From Clostridia bacterium (GTDB taxonomy: Bacteria > Bacillota_A > Clostridia > Christensenellales > Aristaeellaceae), in the NCBI GenBank assembly GCA_017620455.1, contig JAFZQK010000008.1, positions 1 to 31,892 on the forward strand: 31,892 nt of DNA, given 5' to 3'. Positions 17,018 through 24,103 of the stretch are shown one piece after another; the stretch's first letter is position 1, and each line of letters starts with the position of its first letter. The notes under the pieces are model-generated. The model was not told the origin of the DNA. It did no database searches and was given only the letters and a program-made list of their open reading frames with translations. The position numbers were made by a program, and so were the translations under genes.

Positions 17018-17045
17018 TTGAATTTCCGCACTTTTTCTGTATAAT
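17018..17045 (+). promoter_or_regulatory. Promoter of the SpoIID-like gene
   Basis: TTGAAT (17018-17023) and TATAAT (17040-17045) are separated by 16 bases. Transcription would start near 17052, leaving a leader of about 140 nt before the TTG start codon, with a small CGGCG/CGCCG hairpin near its 5' end. Confidence 0.65.
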
Positions 17046-17191
17046 AAAAACGTATAAGGAATCTATCGGCGGCGCATAACGCCGGGCCGCGCCGGGCACA
17101 ATGCAATGGCGCATATTTCTGAAAAAAGTGATCAAAACGCGCCGCCCTTTCGTTGTATACCGGAACGACGCCGTAAAGGAGGACCGGATCC

Positions 17192-18898
17192 TTGAGGAAT
17201 AAAACGCATCTCCGCAGTCTCATCGCTTTGCTGCTGACGCTGCCGCTCCTGATAGCGTCGGTGCCGTCCGTCCGGGCGGAAAAGAAAATGTCCGGGACCG
17301 TCCGGGTGCTTTTGACCCGGCTGAACCTCACCGACCGGGCGGATATCTCCCTGGACGGCAGCTATACCCTGAACGATATCGCCTTTCAGCGGGGCAGCCG
17401 CCTGACGGCCGCCGCGGTGGACAATGAGATTTACGTATATTACGAAGGCATGTCCCTGAACGCCGGGAAAACGTTGATCCTGACCCGCCACGAAACCGAC
17501 GACGGAAAGGAAAACGGCGTAAGGATCAACGGAAATTATGCGCTGCACCCCGGCGATCTGCACCTGACGGTGCGGGACGGCGCGCTCCGGGCCGTGCTCC
17601 ACGCCCCGGTGGAGGAATACATTCTGGGCGTGGTCCCCTATGAAATGAGCGATTCCTACCCCCTGGAGGCCCTGAAGGCCCAGGCGGTGGCCGCCCGCAC
17701 CTACGCGCTTCGCAAGGCCGGCGCGTCCGGGGATTACGATTTGGTGGACAACACCAACGACCAGGCTTACTACGGCGTCAGGAAAGAGCACGCCAACGCC
17801 GCCCGGGCCGTGCGGGAAACATCGGGGATCTGCGGCTTTTGGAAGGGCAGCCTGGCCCAGTGCTATTATTCCGCCAGCAACGGCGGGCAGACGGAGCTGC
17901 CCCGGCACGTCTGGGGCGACAGCGACGATAGCTGCTACGCCGCGGTGGAGGATCCCTACGACCTGGAAAACCCGGAAAGCACCGTGAAAAAGCATTCCCT
18001 GCCCAAGCGCCTTTCCTCCAACGGCGATCTGGGGCCGCTGAAAAACTCCGTTCTCGGTATCCTCAGCGAACAGCTGGAAAGCCAGGGCTGGGACGGAGAC
18101 GCGGAGCACATCCGCGTAACAAGCGTCCAGGCCGCCGAAACCGCCCTGCCCCTGCACCGGGACGGCGGCGGGGTCATGACCCTGCTGCGGCTGACCTTCA
18201 CCGTGGAGGGCCGCCGCATGATCAGCGACGGGGACGAAACGGAGATCTCGATTTTTGACGATCCCGCCGTTACCCCGGCCCCTTCGGCGCAGAAGGAGGA
18301 ATGGGGGCCCATGCAGCCGCTGCCCTCCCCCGTCACCGTGGCGCTGGACCTGTTCCCGGGGGTGGAAACCGCCCTGAACCTGTCCATCAATCCCGGCAGC
18401 AACGAGGTGATCACCGTCCGGGAAACGGACGATGCCTTCGTGATCGAATCCCGCCGCTACGGCCACGGCGTTGGCATGAGCCAGCGGGGCGCCCAGCGGA
18501 TGGCCGGCAAATACGCCTTCACCTATGAGCAGATCCTGCGCTTCTATTATCCCGGCATGACGCTGGAGACCGTGGCCTATACCGCCTCCGCCGCCCCGAA
18601 GATCCGGCATCAGTTCCTGGCCACCCCCGGCCCGGCGGCCACGCCCACGCCCCGGCCCACCCTGATGCCCGTTTCCGCCACCCCCGCCCCCGGCGAATAC
18701 CGGGTGACGGTGGGCAACATCGGGGTCAATTCCTATCTGAACCTCCGGGCCGAGCCCAACACCCAGGCGGAAGTGCTGCGCCAGCTGTATTTCGGGCAGG
18801 CGCTGATCGTGGTCCGGGATCTGGGAGACTGGCTGCTGGTAAAGACCGACGACGCCCAGGGCTATGTGATGGCCCAGTTCGTGGTGAAGGAAAAATAA
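17192..18898 (+). CDS. Secreted SpoIID/LytB-domain protein with C-terminal SH3 domain
   Basis: SpoIID-family enzymes are lytic transglycosylases that cut denuded peptidoglycan glycan strands. The 568-aa protein begins with a signal peptide (1-29, cleavage after SVRA). The SpoIID core shows PVEEYILGVVPYEM with the expected catalytic Glu151, LKAQAVAARTYAL, YSASNGGQTE (226-235) and GHGVGMSQRGAQ (424-435). Between the last two, about 180 residues are inserted, longer than in plain SpoIID. A Pro/Thr linker (about 478-500) leads to a bacterial SH3 domain (about 503-566) likely to bind cell wall. The start is TTG 17192, nine bases after AAGGAGG. A single-gene unit: not in a spoII operon, so a vegetative wall role is as likely as sporulation. 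Confidence 0.88.
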   Translation: MRNKTHLRSLIALLLTLPLLIASVPSVRAEKKMSGTVRVLLTRLNLTDRADISLDGSYTLNDIAFQRGSRLTAAAVDNEIYVYYEGMSLNAGKTLILTRHETDDGKENGVRINGNYALHPGDLHLTVRDGALRAVLHAPVEEYILGVVPYEMSDSYPLEALKAQAVAARTYALRKAGASGDYDLVDNTNDQAYYGVRKEHANAARAVRETSGICGFWKGSLAQCYYSASNGGQTELPRHVWGDSDDSCYAAVEDPYDLENPESTVKKHSLPKRLSSNGDLGPLKNSVLGILSEQLESQGWDGDAEHIRVTSVQAAETALPLHRDGGGVMTLLRLTFTVEGRRMISDGDETEISIFDDPAVTPAPSAQKEEWGPMQPLPSPVTVALDLFPGVETALNLSINPGSNEVITVRETDDAFVIESRRYGHGVGMSQRGAQRMAGKYAFTYEQILRFYYPGMTLETVAYTASAAPKIRHQFLATPGPAATPTPRPTLMPVSATPAPGEYRVTVGNIGVNSYLNLRAEPNTQAEVLRQLYFGQALIVVRDLGDWLLVKTDDAQGYVMAQFVVKEK

Positions 18899-18917
18899 TA
18901 CGATCCGCCCATAAAAC

Positions 18918-18948
18918 ACGGGCCCAGCTTTATCGCTGAGCCCGTTTG
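18918..18948. terminator. Bidirectional terminator between convergent genes
   Basis: ACGGGCCCAGC (18918-18928) pairs with GCTGAGCCCGT (18935-18945) with one mismatch and a six-base loop, followed by TTGTT on the plus strand. On the minus strand the hairpin is followed by GTTTTA. It lies between the SpoIID-like gene (plus) and the ECF-linked membrane protein (minus) and probably serves both. Confidence 0.75.
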
Positions 18949-18961
18949 TTATGCTTTGGGT

Positions 18962-20344
18962 TTATCCGTTGCTATGGTTTTCGCCGCAGGAGATCGTTTC
19001 TCCCGTCCGGGCGTCCAGGACCACGCAGTACACAGGATCCGCGCCCACGGCGCCGTCGGGTTCAATCGTCAATGCGTCGAAATAGACGATATAGTATTCT
19101 TCTTCTTGGCTTTCGGCGGTGCTGTATACGGCGGGATACAGCCCCTCCGGGGAATATCCCTTCTCCTCCAGCGCCGTCCGGGCCTTTTCGATCGCTTCCG
19201 CTTCGCTGATCCAGCCCGCCGCCGGATATTTCCATTCGCCCGCGCCGTAGCGCAGCTTGTCTTTGAGCGTCCAGAAATCCTGCTGCTCCACGCAGCACGG
19301 GCAGGGCGTCAGGCGGCCGATCTGCGGGTCCGATACAGGCAGCGCCCGGAGGGGCAGGAATTCTTGCTTCACCATCGGGCAGTCCGGAAGGAAATGATAA
19401 TGTTTCCCTCCCTCCGGCTGGCAGTACACGGTTTCCTGATCCTTCAGCCGCATCTGTCCCCGCAGGGCGGACATGTCGACGGCCGTTCCCTTCTGCTGTT
19501 CCTCCCGGATGCGGGCGTGCGCCGGCGTCAGCCAGCCCTCCGCCGCGTCCTCCGTCACTTCCCCTTCCCGGGTGAGCAGCACGCTGTACCGGGATACGAA
19601 CTCCCCGCCGTTCCCGTACCGAGACATGAATTCGATCATCCAACGGGGCGTTTTGCACCCATCGGTGATGAAGAAGGACACGTTGGGATAATAGCCTTCG
19701 ATCTCCGCATCCGTCAGCAGATAAGCGTCTTTCACCGCTTTCCGGGCGATGCGGACGGCTTCCTCCGGCGCCAGGTCCCCTTCCTCCGGCAGCACGTCGA
19801 CCCAGGCGTCGTCTCCGTACAGTCCCTTTTCCCTGAGCTTTTCCCAGAACCAGTGCTTCTGCTCCAGCGACCAGGCGTGGGGATCGCCCCATTCGGCTTC
19901 GGCGATAGTATAGTAATACAGGTATTTTTCGTCGCCGTAATACGCCGTCAGGATCCCGTCCGCCAGGGCGTGCTTTTCTTCTTCCGTCAGGTCCTGTCCG
20001 TACAGTTTTTCCCAATCCCCGTCTTTGATCCCGATGCCGTCCGCCCGCATGGCGTCGATCAGCTTCAATTTGGCTTCCAGGCTCCATTCCCCGTACGCGC
20101 CGCTCTCCACGGCCAGGTCCATGGCCTTTTCGATGTGCCCCCAGCCGCCCACGGTCAGCGCCAGGGCGGTGCCCGTGGCCAGGAGCGCCAGGATAATGGC
20201 CAGGATCAGGCCCACCGACAGCTTTCTTTTCACTTTTTTGTCCTCCTGCTGTTTGAGCTTTTCCAGCGTGCTTTGCACGCGGTAAACGAACTCCCTGTCC
20301 GCCCGGCCGAAGGCGTCGGAAAGGCTGTCCGGAAACTGCTTCAT
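18962..20344 (-). CDS. Single-pass membrane protein coupled to ECF sigma factor (putative anti-sigma/sensor)
   Basis: No named family was recognised. The 460-aa protein has a cytoplasmic N terminus of about 42 residues that could hold the sigma factor, one membrane helix (about 43-66), and a large outside part. Two segments (about 191-265 and 377-455) look like PepSY-type domains, each opening with an (E)EA(V/I)xxAR/KA helix. Between them a Cys/His motif, YHFLPDC (316-322) and PCPCC (347-351), resembles the Ada-like metal-binding pattern. ATG 20344 overlaps the sigma stop (ATGA). The open frame starts earlier at 20365, but that lies over the sigma gene. Coupling to the sigma gene suggests an anti-sigma role; this is inference. 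Confidence 0.7.
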   Translation of the reverse strand: MKQFPDSLSDAFGRADREFVYRVQSTLEKLKQQEDKKVKRKLSVGLILAIILALLATGTALALTVGGWGHIEKAMDLAVESGAYGEWSLEAKLKLIDAMRADGIGIKDGDWEKLYGQDLTEEEKHALADGILTAYYGDEKYLYYYTIAEAEWGDPHAWSLEQKHWFWEKLREKGLYGDDAWVDVLPEEGDLAPEEAVRIARKAVKDAYLLTDAEIEGYYPNVSFFITDGCKTPRWMIEFMSRYGNGGEFVSRYSVLLTREGEVTEDAAEGWLTPAHARIREEQQKGTAVDMSALRGQMRLKDQETVYCQPEGGKHYHFLPDCPMVKQEFLPLRALPVSDPQIGRLTPCPCCVEQQDFWTLKDKLRYGAGEWKYPAAGWISEAEAIEKARTALEEKGYSPEGLYPAVYSTAESQEEEYYIVYFDALTIEPDGAVGADPVYCVVLDARTGETISCGENHSNG

Positions 20345-20811
20345 TCCTTCTGCGCCTCCTCCCATTTTTCTTTCAGGATCTGCCGGGCCCGGTGCACCCG
20401 GGAATGGACCGTTCCCTCGGGGATGCCCAGTGCTTTCGCGGCCTGGGCCGCGGTCATTCCCTCCATGAAGATGAGCACCGCGGACATCCTGTATTTTTCC
20501 GGCAGGGACAGGATCAGATCATGCATCGTTTTGTCCGCGTCCGGCGGCGCTTGGGGCATCGGCACGTCCATGGATGGGACCACGCGCTTTCCCCGCCGCT
20601 GGATGTTGTGGCATTCGTTCAGCAGGATGCGGATCAGCCAGCTTTTCAGCTTTCCGTCGTCCCTCAGGCGTTTTCTTTTTTCCCAGGCCTTTTTCAGCGT
20701 TTCCTGCACCGCGTCTTCCCGGTCCGCCCGCTGCCAGAGTTGGGCGTAGCTGACGCGGTACAGCGTTTCTGTCAGATCCAATATGCCCCGTTCAAATGCT
20801 TCGTCCGTCAT
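20341..20811 (-). CDS. ECF-type RNA polymerase sigma factor
   Basis: This is a small sigma-70 family factor that directs polymerase to stress or envelope promoters. The 156-aa protein has region 2 (about 10-75, REDAVQETLKKAWEK and LKSWLIRILLNECHN) and region 4 (about 100-150, LPEKYRMSAVLIFMEGM, then the helix-turn-helix GIPEGTVHSRVHRAR). Region 1 and region 3 are absent, as in ECF factors. The open frame extends to 20925, but ATG 20811 (MTDEAFERGILDL) matches the family N terminus and has GGGAG upstream. The next gene overlaps by ATGA and encodes the likely cognate membrane partner. No sigma-A -35 box was found upstream, which fits autoregulation. Confidence 0.9.
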   Translation of the reverse strand: MTDEAFERGILDLTETLYRVSYAQLWQRADREDAVQETLKKAWEKRKRLRDDGKLKSWLIRILLNECHNIQRRGKRVVPSMDVPMPQAPPDADKTMHDLILSLPEKYRMSAVLIFMEGMTAAQAAKALGIPEGTVHSRVHRARQILKEKWEEAQKE

Positions 20812-20832
20812 GTCTTCATATCTCCCTGCCGT

Positions 20833-20846
20833 GGATTGATCAATCC
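20833..20846. promoter_or_regulatory. 14-bp perfect palindrome upstream of the ECF sigma gene
   Basis: GGATTGATCAATCC is its own reverse complement. It lies 22-35 bases upstream of the sigma ATG, in or near the 5' leader. It could be an operator. No binding protein can be named. Confidence 0.4.
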
Positions 20847-20857
20847 CGATGATTATG

Positions 20858-20874
20858 ACGGCCCGGCAGGCCGT
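20858..20874. promoter_or_regulatory. Inverted repeat upstream of the ECF sigma gene
   Basis: ACGGCC-CGGCA-GGCCGT has 6-bp perfect arms around a 5-base centre. It lies just upstream of a CATAAT sequence (20857-20852, minus strand), where a promoter would be expected. Confidence 0.35.
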
Positions 20875-20924
20875 TTTCTTCATTTTTCCGGATATTTTTC
20901 TTCTCCGTTTTCCTGCCCGCGGCA

Positions 20925-20953
20925 TTGACAGCCGCCGGGCGGGGCATTATCAT
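20925..20953 (+). promoter_or_regulatory. Promoter of the GNAT-prmA gene run
   Basis: A perfect TTGACA (20925-20930) and TATCAT (20948-20953) are 17 bases apart. The start point near 20960 excludes the two in-frame ATG-like starts further upstream (20925, 20952) and supports ATG 20982. Confidence 0.8.
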
Positions 20954-20981
20954 GGAAAAGGAACGAGGAGGAAACCGCCTT

Positions 20982-21512
20982 ATGTATGAAGGAAAGCTGG
21001 TGCGCCTGCGGGCGTTCGATAACGGGGACCTGATGAAATGCCTGGCCTACAGCAACGATTACGACGTGATGCGCGGCGCGTCCGGCGCCATTCTGTACCC
21101 CTCCACCGTGGACGACGAAGCCCGGGAAATGGGCAAGAACACCAGCTATTCCTCCGGGGAATACCAATTTGCCGTCGAAACGCTGCAGGAGGGCCTGTTC
21201 ATCGGCAAGTGCGGCTTCACCCGGGTGAACTGGAAAAACCGCCTGGCGGAACTGGCCATCCTGATCGGCGAAAAGGAATACCGCGGCAAGGGATACGGCC
21301 GGGACGCCATCCGGCTTTTGTGCCGGTTCGGCTTTGAGGAAATGAACCTGCGCAAGATCAAGGCCTGCGTTTTCGATTTCAACGAAGCGGCTCTGCGCTG
21401 CTATGAGCATTGCGGCTTCCGCAGGGAAGCGGTGCTGAAAAAGGAAATGTACCGGGAAGGGGCGTATCACGACGTGATCGTTCTGTCCCTGTTCCGGGAT
21501 GCGGAGGAATAA
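20982..21512 (+). CDS. GNAT-family N-acetyltransferase (RimJ/RimL-like)
   Basis: GNAT enzymes move an acetyl group from acetyl-CoA to an amine. This 176-aa protein belongs to the RimJ/RimL-type branch: the N-terminal GKLVRLRAF, the acetyl-CoA loop EYRGKGYGRDAIRLL (about 99-113) and the C-terminal NEAALRCYEHCGFRREA, all in the usual order. The substrate (protein N terminus, aminoglycoside or metabolite) cannot be told. GAGGAGG lies ten bases before ATG 20982. It is followed by prmA after four bases, with prmA's ribosome site inside the 3' end. Confidence 0.92.
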   Translation: MYEGKLVRLRAFDNGDLMKCLAYSNDYDVMRGASGAILYPSTVDDEAREMGKNTSYSSGEYQFAVETLQEGLFIGKCGFTRVNWKNRLAELAILIGEKEYRGKGYGRDAIRLLCRFGFEEMNLRKIKACVFDFNEAALRCYEHCGFRREAVLKKEMYREGAYHDVIVLSLFRDAEE

Positions 21513-21516
21513 AGCC

Positions 21517-22440
21517 ATGGATTATACGGAAGTCACCGTCTCCACCACCACTCGGGGGGCCGAGATCGTATCCGATCTGCTGATGCGCCTGGGGGCCGCC
21601 GGCACCCAGATCCTGGACCGCGGCGATCTGCCAGACCCGGACAAGCCCACCGCCATGTGGGAGCTGATGGATCAGTCCGTGATCGACGCCATGCCCGAGG
21701 ACGTGCAGGTGAAAGCCTGGTTCACCATGGAGGAATTGCCCAAAGCGCTCTCCGCCCTGAAGGAGGAGCTTTCCCTCCTCCGGGAAGAAGGCCTGGGCAC
21801 CCTGGCCGTAGCCACTCAGGGCGTGAAGGAAGAGGACTGGGCCGAAAACTGGAAGCAGTATTACAAGCCCTTCCGGCTGGGGGATCACATGGTGGTCAAG
21901 CCAACCTGGGAGCCCTGGAACGCCGAGCCCGGCGATCTGATCATTGAGATCGACCCCGGCATGGCCTTCGGCACCGGCACCCACGAAACCACCGCCATGT
22001 GCGTGCAGCTGATCGAAAAATATTACCGCGGCGGTTCCCTGCTGGACGTGGGCACCGGCAGCGGCATCCTGGCCATCGCCGCGGCGCGGCTGGGCGCGAA
22101 GGACATCCTGGCCGTGGACATCGACCCGGACGCCGTGCGGGTGGCCCGGGAAAACGTGGCCCACAACGGCCTTTCGGACGCCGTGGAGGTGCGGCAGGGG
22201 GACCTGCTCAAGGGCCTGCACCGCCGGTTCGATTTCGCCGTGGCCAACATCCTGGCCCCGGTGATCTGCATGCTGGCCTCTCCCCTGCGGGATCATCTTT
22301 CTCCCGGGGGGCACTTTATCTGCTCCGGGATCATCGCGGAGGCGGAGCAGGAGGTCAGGGACGCGCTGCTTTCCGCCGGCTACGCCATTGACGAAATCAC
22401 CCGGAAAGGCGACTGGACGGCCTTCGCCTGCCGGGCGTAA
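21517..22440 (+). CDS. prmA: Ribosomal protein L11 methyltransferase
   Basis: PrmA trimethylates ribosomal protein L11 at several amino groups using SAM. The 307-aa protein has the N-terminal L11-binding domain (1-about 100), the WAENWKQYYKPFRLG segment (about 112-126), FGTGTHETT (about 151-159) and the SAM site LLDVGTGSGILAIAAARLGA. NIL in the VANILAPV segment is motif IV. ATG 21517 has GGAGG nine bases upstream. The open frame begins six codons earlier, overlapping the GNAT gene without a ribosome site. Confidence 0.95.
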   Translation: MDYTEVTVSTTTRGAEIVSDLLMRLGAAGTQILDRGDLPDPDKPTAMWELMDQSVIDAMPEDVQVKAWFTMEELPKALSALKEELSLLREEGLGTLAVATQGVKEEDWAENWKQYYKPFRLGDHMVVKPTWEPWNAEPGDLIIEIDPGMAFGTGTHETTAMCVQLIEKYYRGGSLLDVGTGSGILAIAAARLGAKDILAVDIDPDAVRVARENVAHNGLSDAVEVRQGDLLKGLHRRFDFAVANILAPVICMLASPLRDHLSPGGHFICSGIIAEAEQEVRDALLSAGYAIDEITRKGDWTAFACRA

Positions 22441-22455
22441 AGCAGAGGAAACGAT

Positions 22456-23223
22456 ATGCTGGATCAAATCGTCCCTATCGCCCGGGAAGCGGGAAGGATC
22501 ATGCTGTCCTTCCACGACGCGGCCACCCACCGGAAGGAAGGGCACTTCAATTACGTCACCGACGCGGACGTGGCGGTGCAGGGATACCTGAAAGCCGCCC
22601 TTTCCGCCCTGATCCCCGGCTCCCGCTTCTTTGCCGAGGAGCAGGAGAACGAGCCGCTCACCGACCGCCCCACCTTCGTGGTGGATCCCATCGACGGCAC
22701 GCTGAATTATATGCGCCGCCGGAACTGTTCCGCGGTGTCCGTGGCGCTGCTTGTGAACAAAGCGCCCGTATGCGGCGTGATTTACAATCCTTACGCCGAT
22801 GAACTGTTTTCCGCGGAAGCGGGAAAAGGCGCGCGCCTCAACGGCTCTCCCATCCGCGTTTCTTCCGCGGGCATGGAAAACGCCCTGGTCGCCTTCGGCA
22901 CCTCGCCCTACGACGCGGACCTGCGTGAAAAGACCATGAAGGCCGCCGGGCGTTTCCTGCGCTGGGCGGGGGACCTGCGAAGGTCCGGCTCCGCCGCGCT
23001 GGACCTGTGCGACGTGGCCTGCGGCCGGGCGGATATCTTTTTTGAACTGCGCCTGCGCCCCTGGGATATCGCGGCCGGCTCCCTGATCGTTACGGAGGCG
23101 GGCGGGCGGTTTCATTCCCTGGGCCATGCCGCGCCGTACTATGAGGACGCCTGCGGCATGCTGTGCGCCAACGCCGTCTGCTTTGACGAAGCGCTTGCCG
23201 TGCTTGAGGAGGCCCTGCGATGA
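22456..23223 (+). CDS. Inositol monophosphatase family protein
   Basis: This Mg2+-dependent, Li+-sensitive-type phosphatase acts on inositol phosphates, sugar phosphates or 3'-phosphoadenylates. The 255-aa protein shows the metal site residues in VTDADVAVQ (Asp36), AEEQ (Glu61), VDPIDGTLNYM (Asp77, Asp80) and RPWDIAAG near residue 205. This is a complete set, so activity is expected. The motifs are closer to the SuhB/IMPase branch than to CysQ, but the substrate is uncertain. GAGG lies seven bases before the ATG. The stop overlaps the next gene's start (ATGA). Confidence 0.92.
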   Translation: MLDQIVPIAREAGRIMLSFHDAATHRKEGHFNYVTDADVAVQGYLKAALSALIPGSRFFAEEQENEPLTDRPTFVVDPIDGTLNYMRRRNCSAVSVALLVNKAPVCGVIYNPYADELFSAEAGKGARLNGSPIRVSSAGMENALVAFGTSPYDADLREKTMKAAGRFLRWAGDLRRSGSAALDLCDVACGRADIFFELRLRPWDIAAGSLIVTEAGGRFHSLGHAAPYYEDACGMLCANAVCFDEALAVLEEALR

Positions 23224-24044
23224 GCATTCTTTCCTGCGCCCATACCCACACCCCACACTGCGACGGCAAAACCCCCGCCGCGGATATGGCCCGCCGCGCG
23301 CTCGAGCTGGGCTTCGTATCCCTGGGCTTTTCCTCCCACGCCGCCCAGACCTTCGATCCCGAATACTGCATCGACCCCCGCCGGGAAGACGAATACAAAG
23401 CGGAGATCCGCGCCCTTGCCCGGGAATACGAAGGCCGGATGCGGATTCGCCTGGGGATCGAACGGGATCTTTATTCCTGCGCCGACCCCACGGGGTACGA
23501 TTACTTCCTCGCCGCCGTCCATTACTTTGAAAAGCCCGACGGGCATCACGCCGCCGTGGACGGCCGTGCGGAAAGCCTGAAAGCCTATGTGGATGAATGC
23601 TGTGGCGGCGACGGAATGGAAATGGCCCGGCGCTATTTTTCCATGCTGCGGGATTACGTGCTGGATAGCAGGCCCGCCATCATCGCCCATTTCGATCTGA
23701 TCCGCAAAAACAACGCCAAGCTCCGTTTGTATGATGAAGATTCCCCCGCTTACCGCCGCCTGGCCCTGGACGCCCTGCGCCCGCTGGCCGGAACAGGCGC
23801 GCTGCTGGAGGTGAACACCGGGGGCATGGCCCGGGGTTACCTGGATACCCCCTATCCCGCCCCGTTCCTGTTCAGGGAATGGAAAAACTGGGGCGGCGAA
23901 GTGATCGTCAATTCCGATTGCCACGATATGCGCTTCCTCACCTGCGGGTATGAAGAATCGGAAGCGCTGCTGCTGTCCCTGGGCTACGATCACGCCGTCC
24001 GGCTGGGCGGGAGCGAAATGTGGGAGCGGTTCTCCCTGGGTTGA
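23220..24044 (+). CDS. PHP-domain phosphoesterase (histidinol-phosphatase HisJ-like)
   Basis: PHP-domain enzymes use a trinuclear metal site to hydrolyse phosphoesters; HisJ-type members dephosphorylate histidinol phosphate. The 274-aa protein has HTHTPHCDG (8-16), FSSHAA (about 37-42), GIERD, AAVHYF, IIAHFD and the C-terminal NSDCHD, the expected metal ligands in order. No other histidine-synthesis gene is nearby, so the substrate may be a different phosphate. GAGGAGG lies seven bases before ATG 23220, which overlaps the previous stop. Its own stop TGA (24042-24044) lies within the -35 box of the next unit. Confidence 0.88.
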   Translation: MSILSCAHTHTPHCDGKTPAADMARRALELGFVSLGFSSHAAQTFDPEYCIDPRREDEYKAEIRALAREYEGRMRIRLGIERDLYSCADPTGYDYFLAAVHYFEKPDGHHAAVDGRAESLKAYVDECCGGDGMEMARRYFSMLRDYVLDSRPAIIAHFDLIRKNNAKLRLYDEDSPAYRRLALDALRPLAGTGALLEVNTGGMARGYLDTPYPAPFLFREWKNWGGEVIVNSDCHDMRFLTCGYEESEALLLSLGYDHAVRLGGSEMWERFSLG

Positions 24045-24069
24045 CTTTTTTCGGCAAATGGCCGATAAT
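24041..24069 (+). promoter_or_regulatory. Promoter of the DUF512-der-plsY gene run
   Basis: TTGACT (24041-24046) and GATAAT (24064-24069) are 17 bases apart. The -35 box contains the stop codon of the preceding PHP gene. No terminator separates the two units, so readthrough is also possible. Confidence 0.75.
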
Positions 24070-24103
24070 GAATCGTTGATCGAACACGAAAGGAGGGGCC
24101 CGC

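Noticed and set aside
17101..17202. 33-codon ORF in the leader of the SpoIID-like gene, overlapping its start
   Set aside because: No ribosome site precedes its ATG and the product shows no recognisable feature; a leader peptide cannot be excluded but is not supported.
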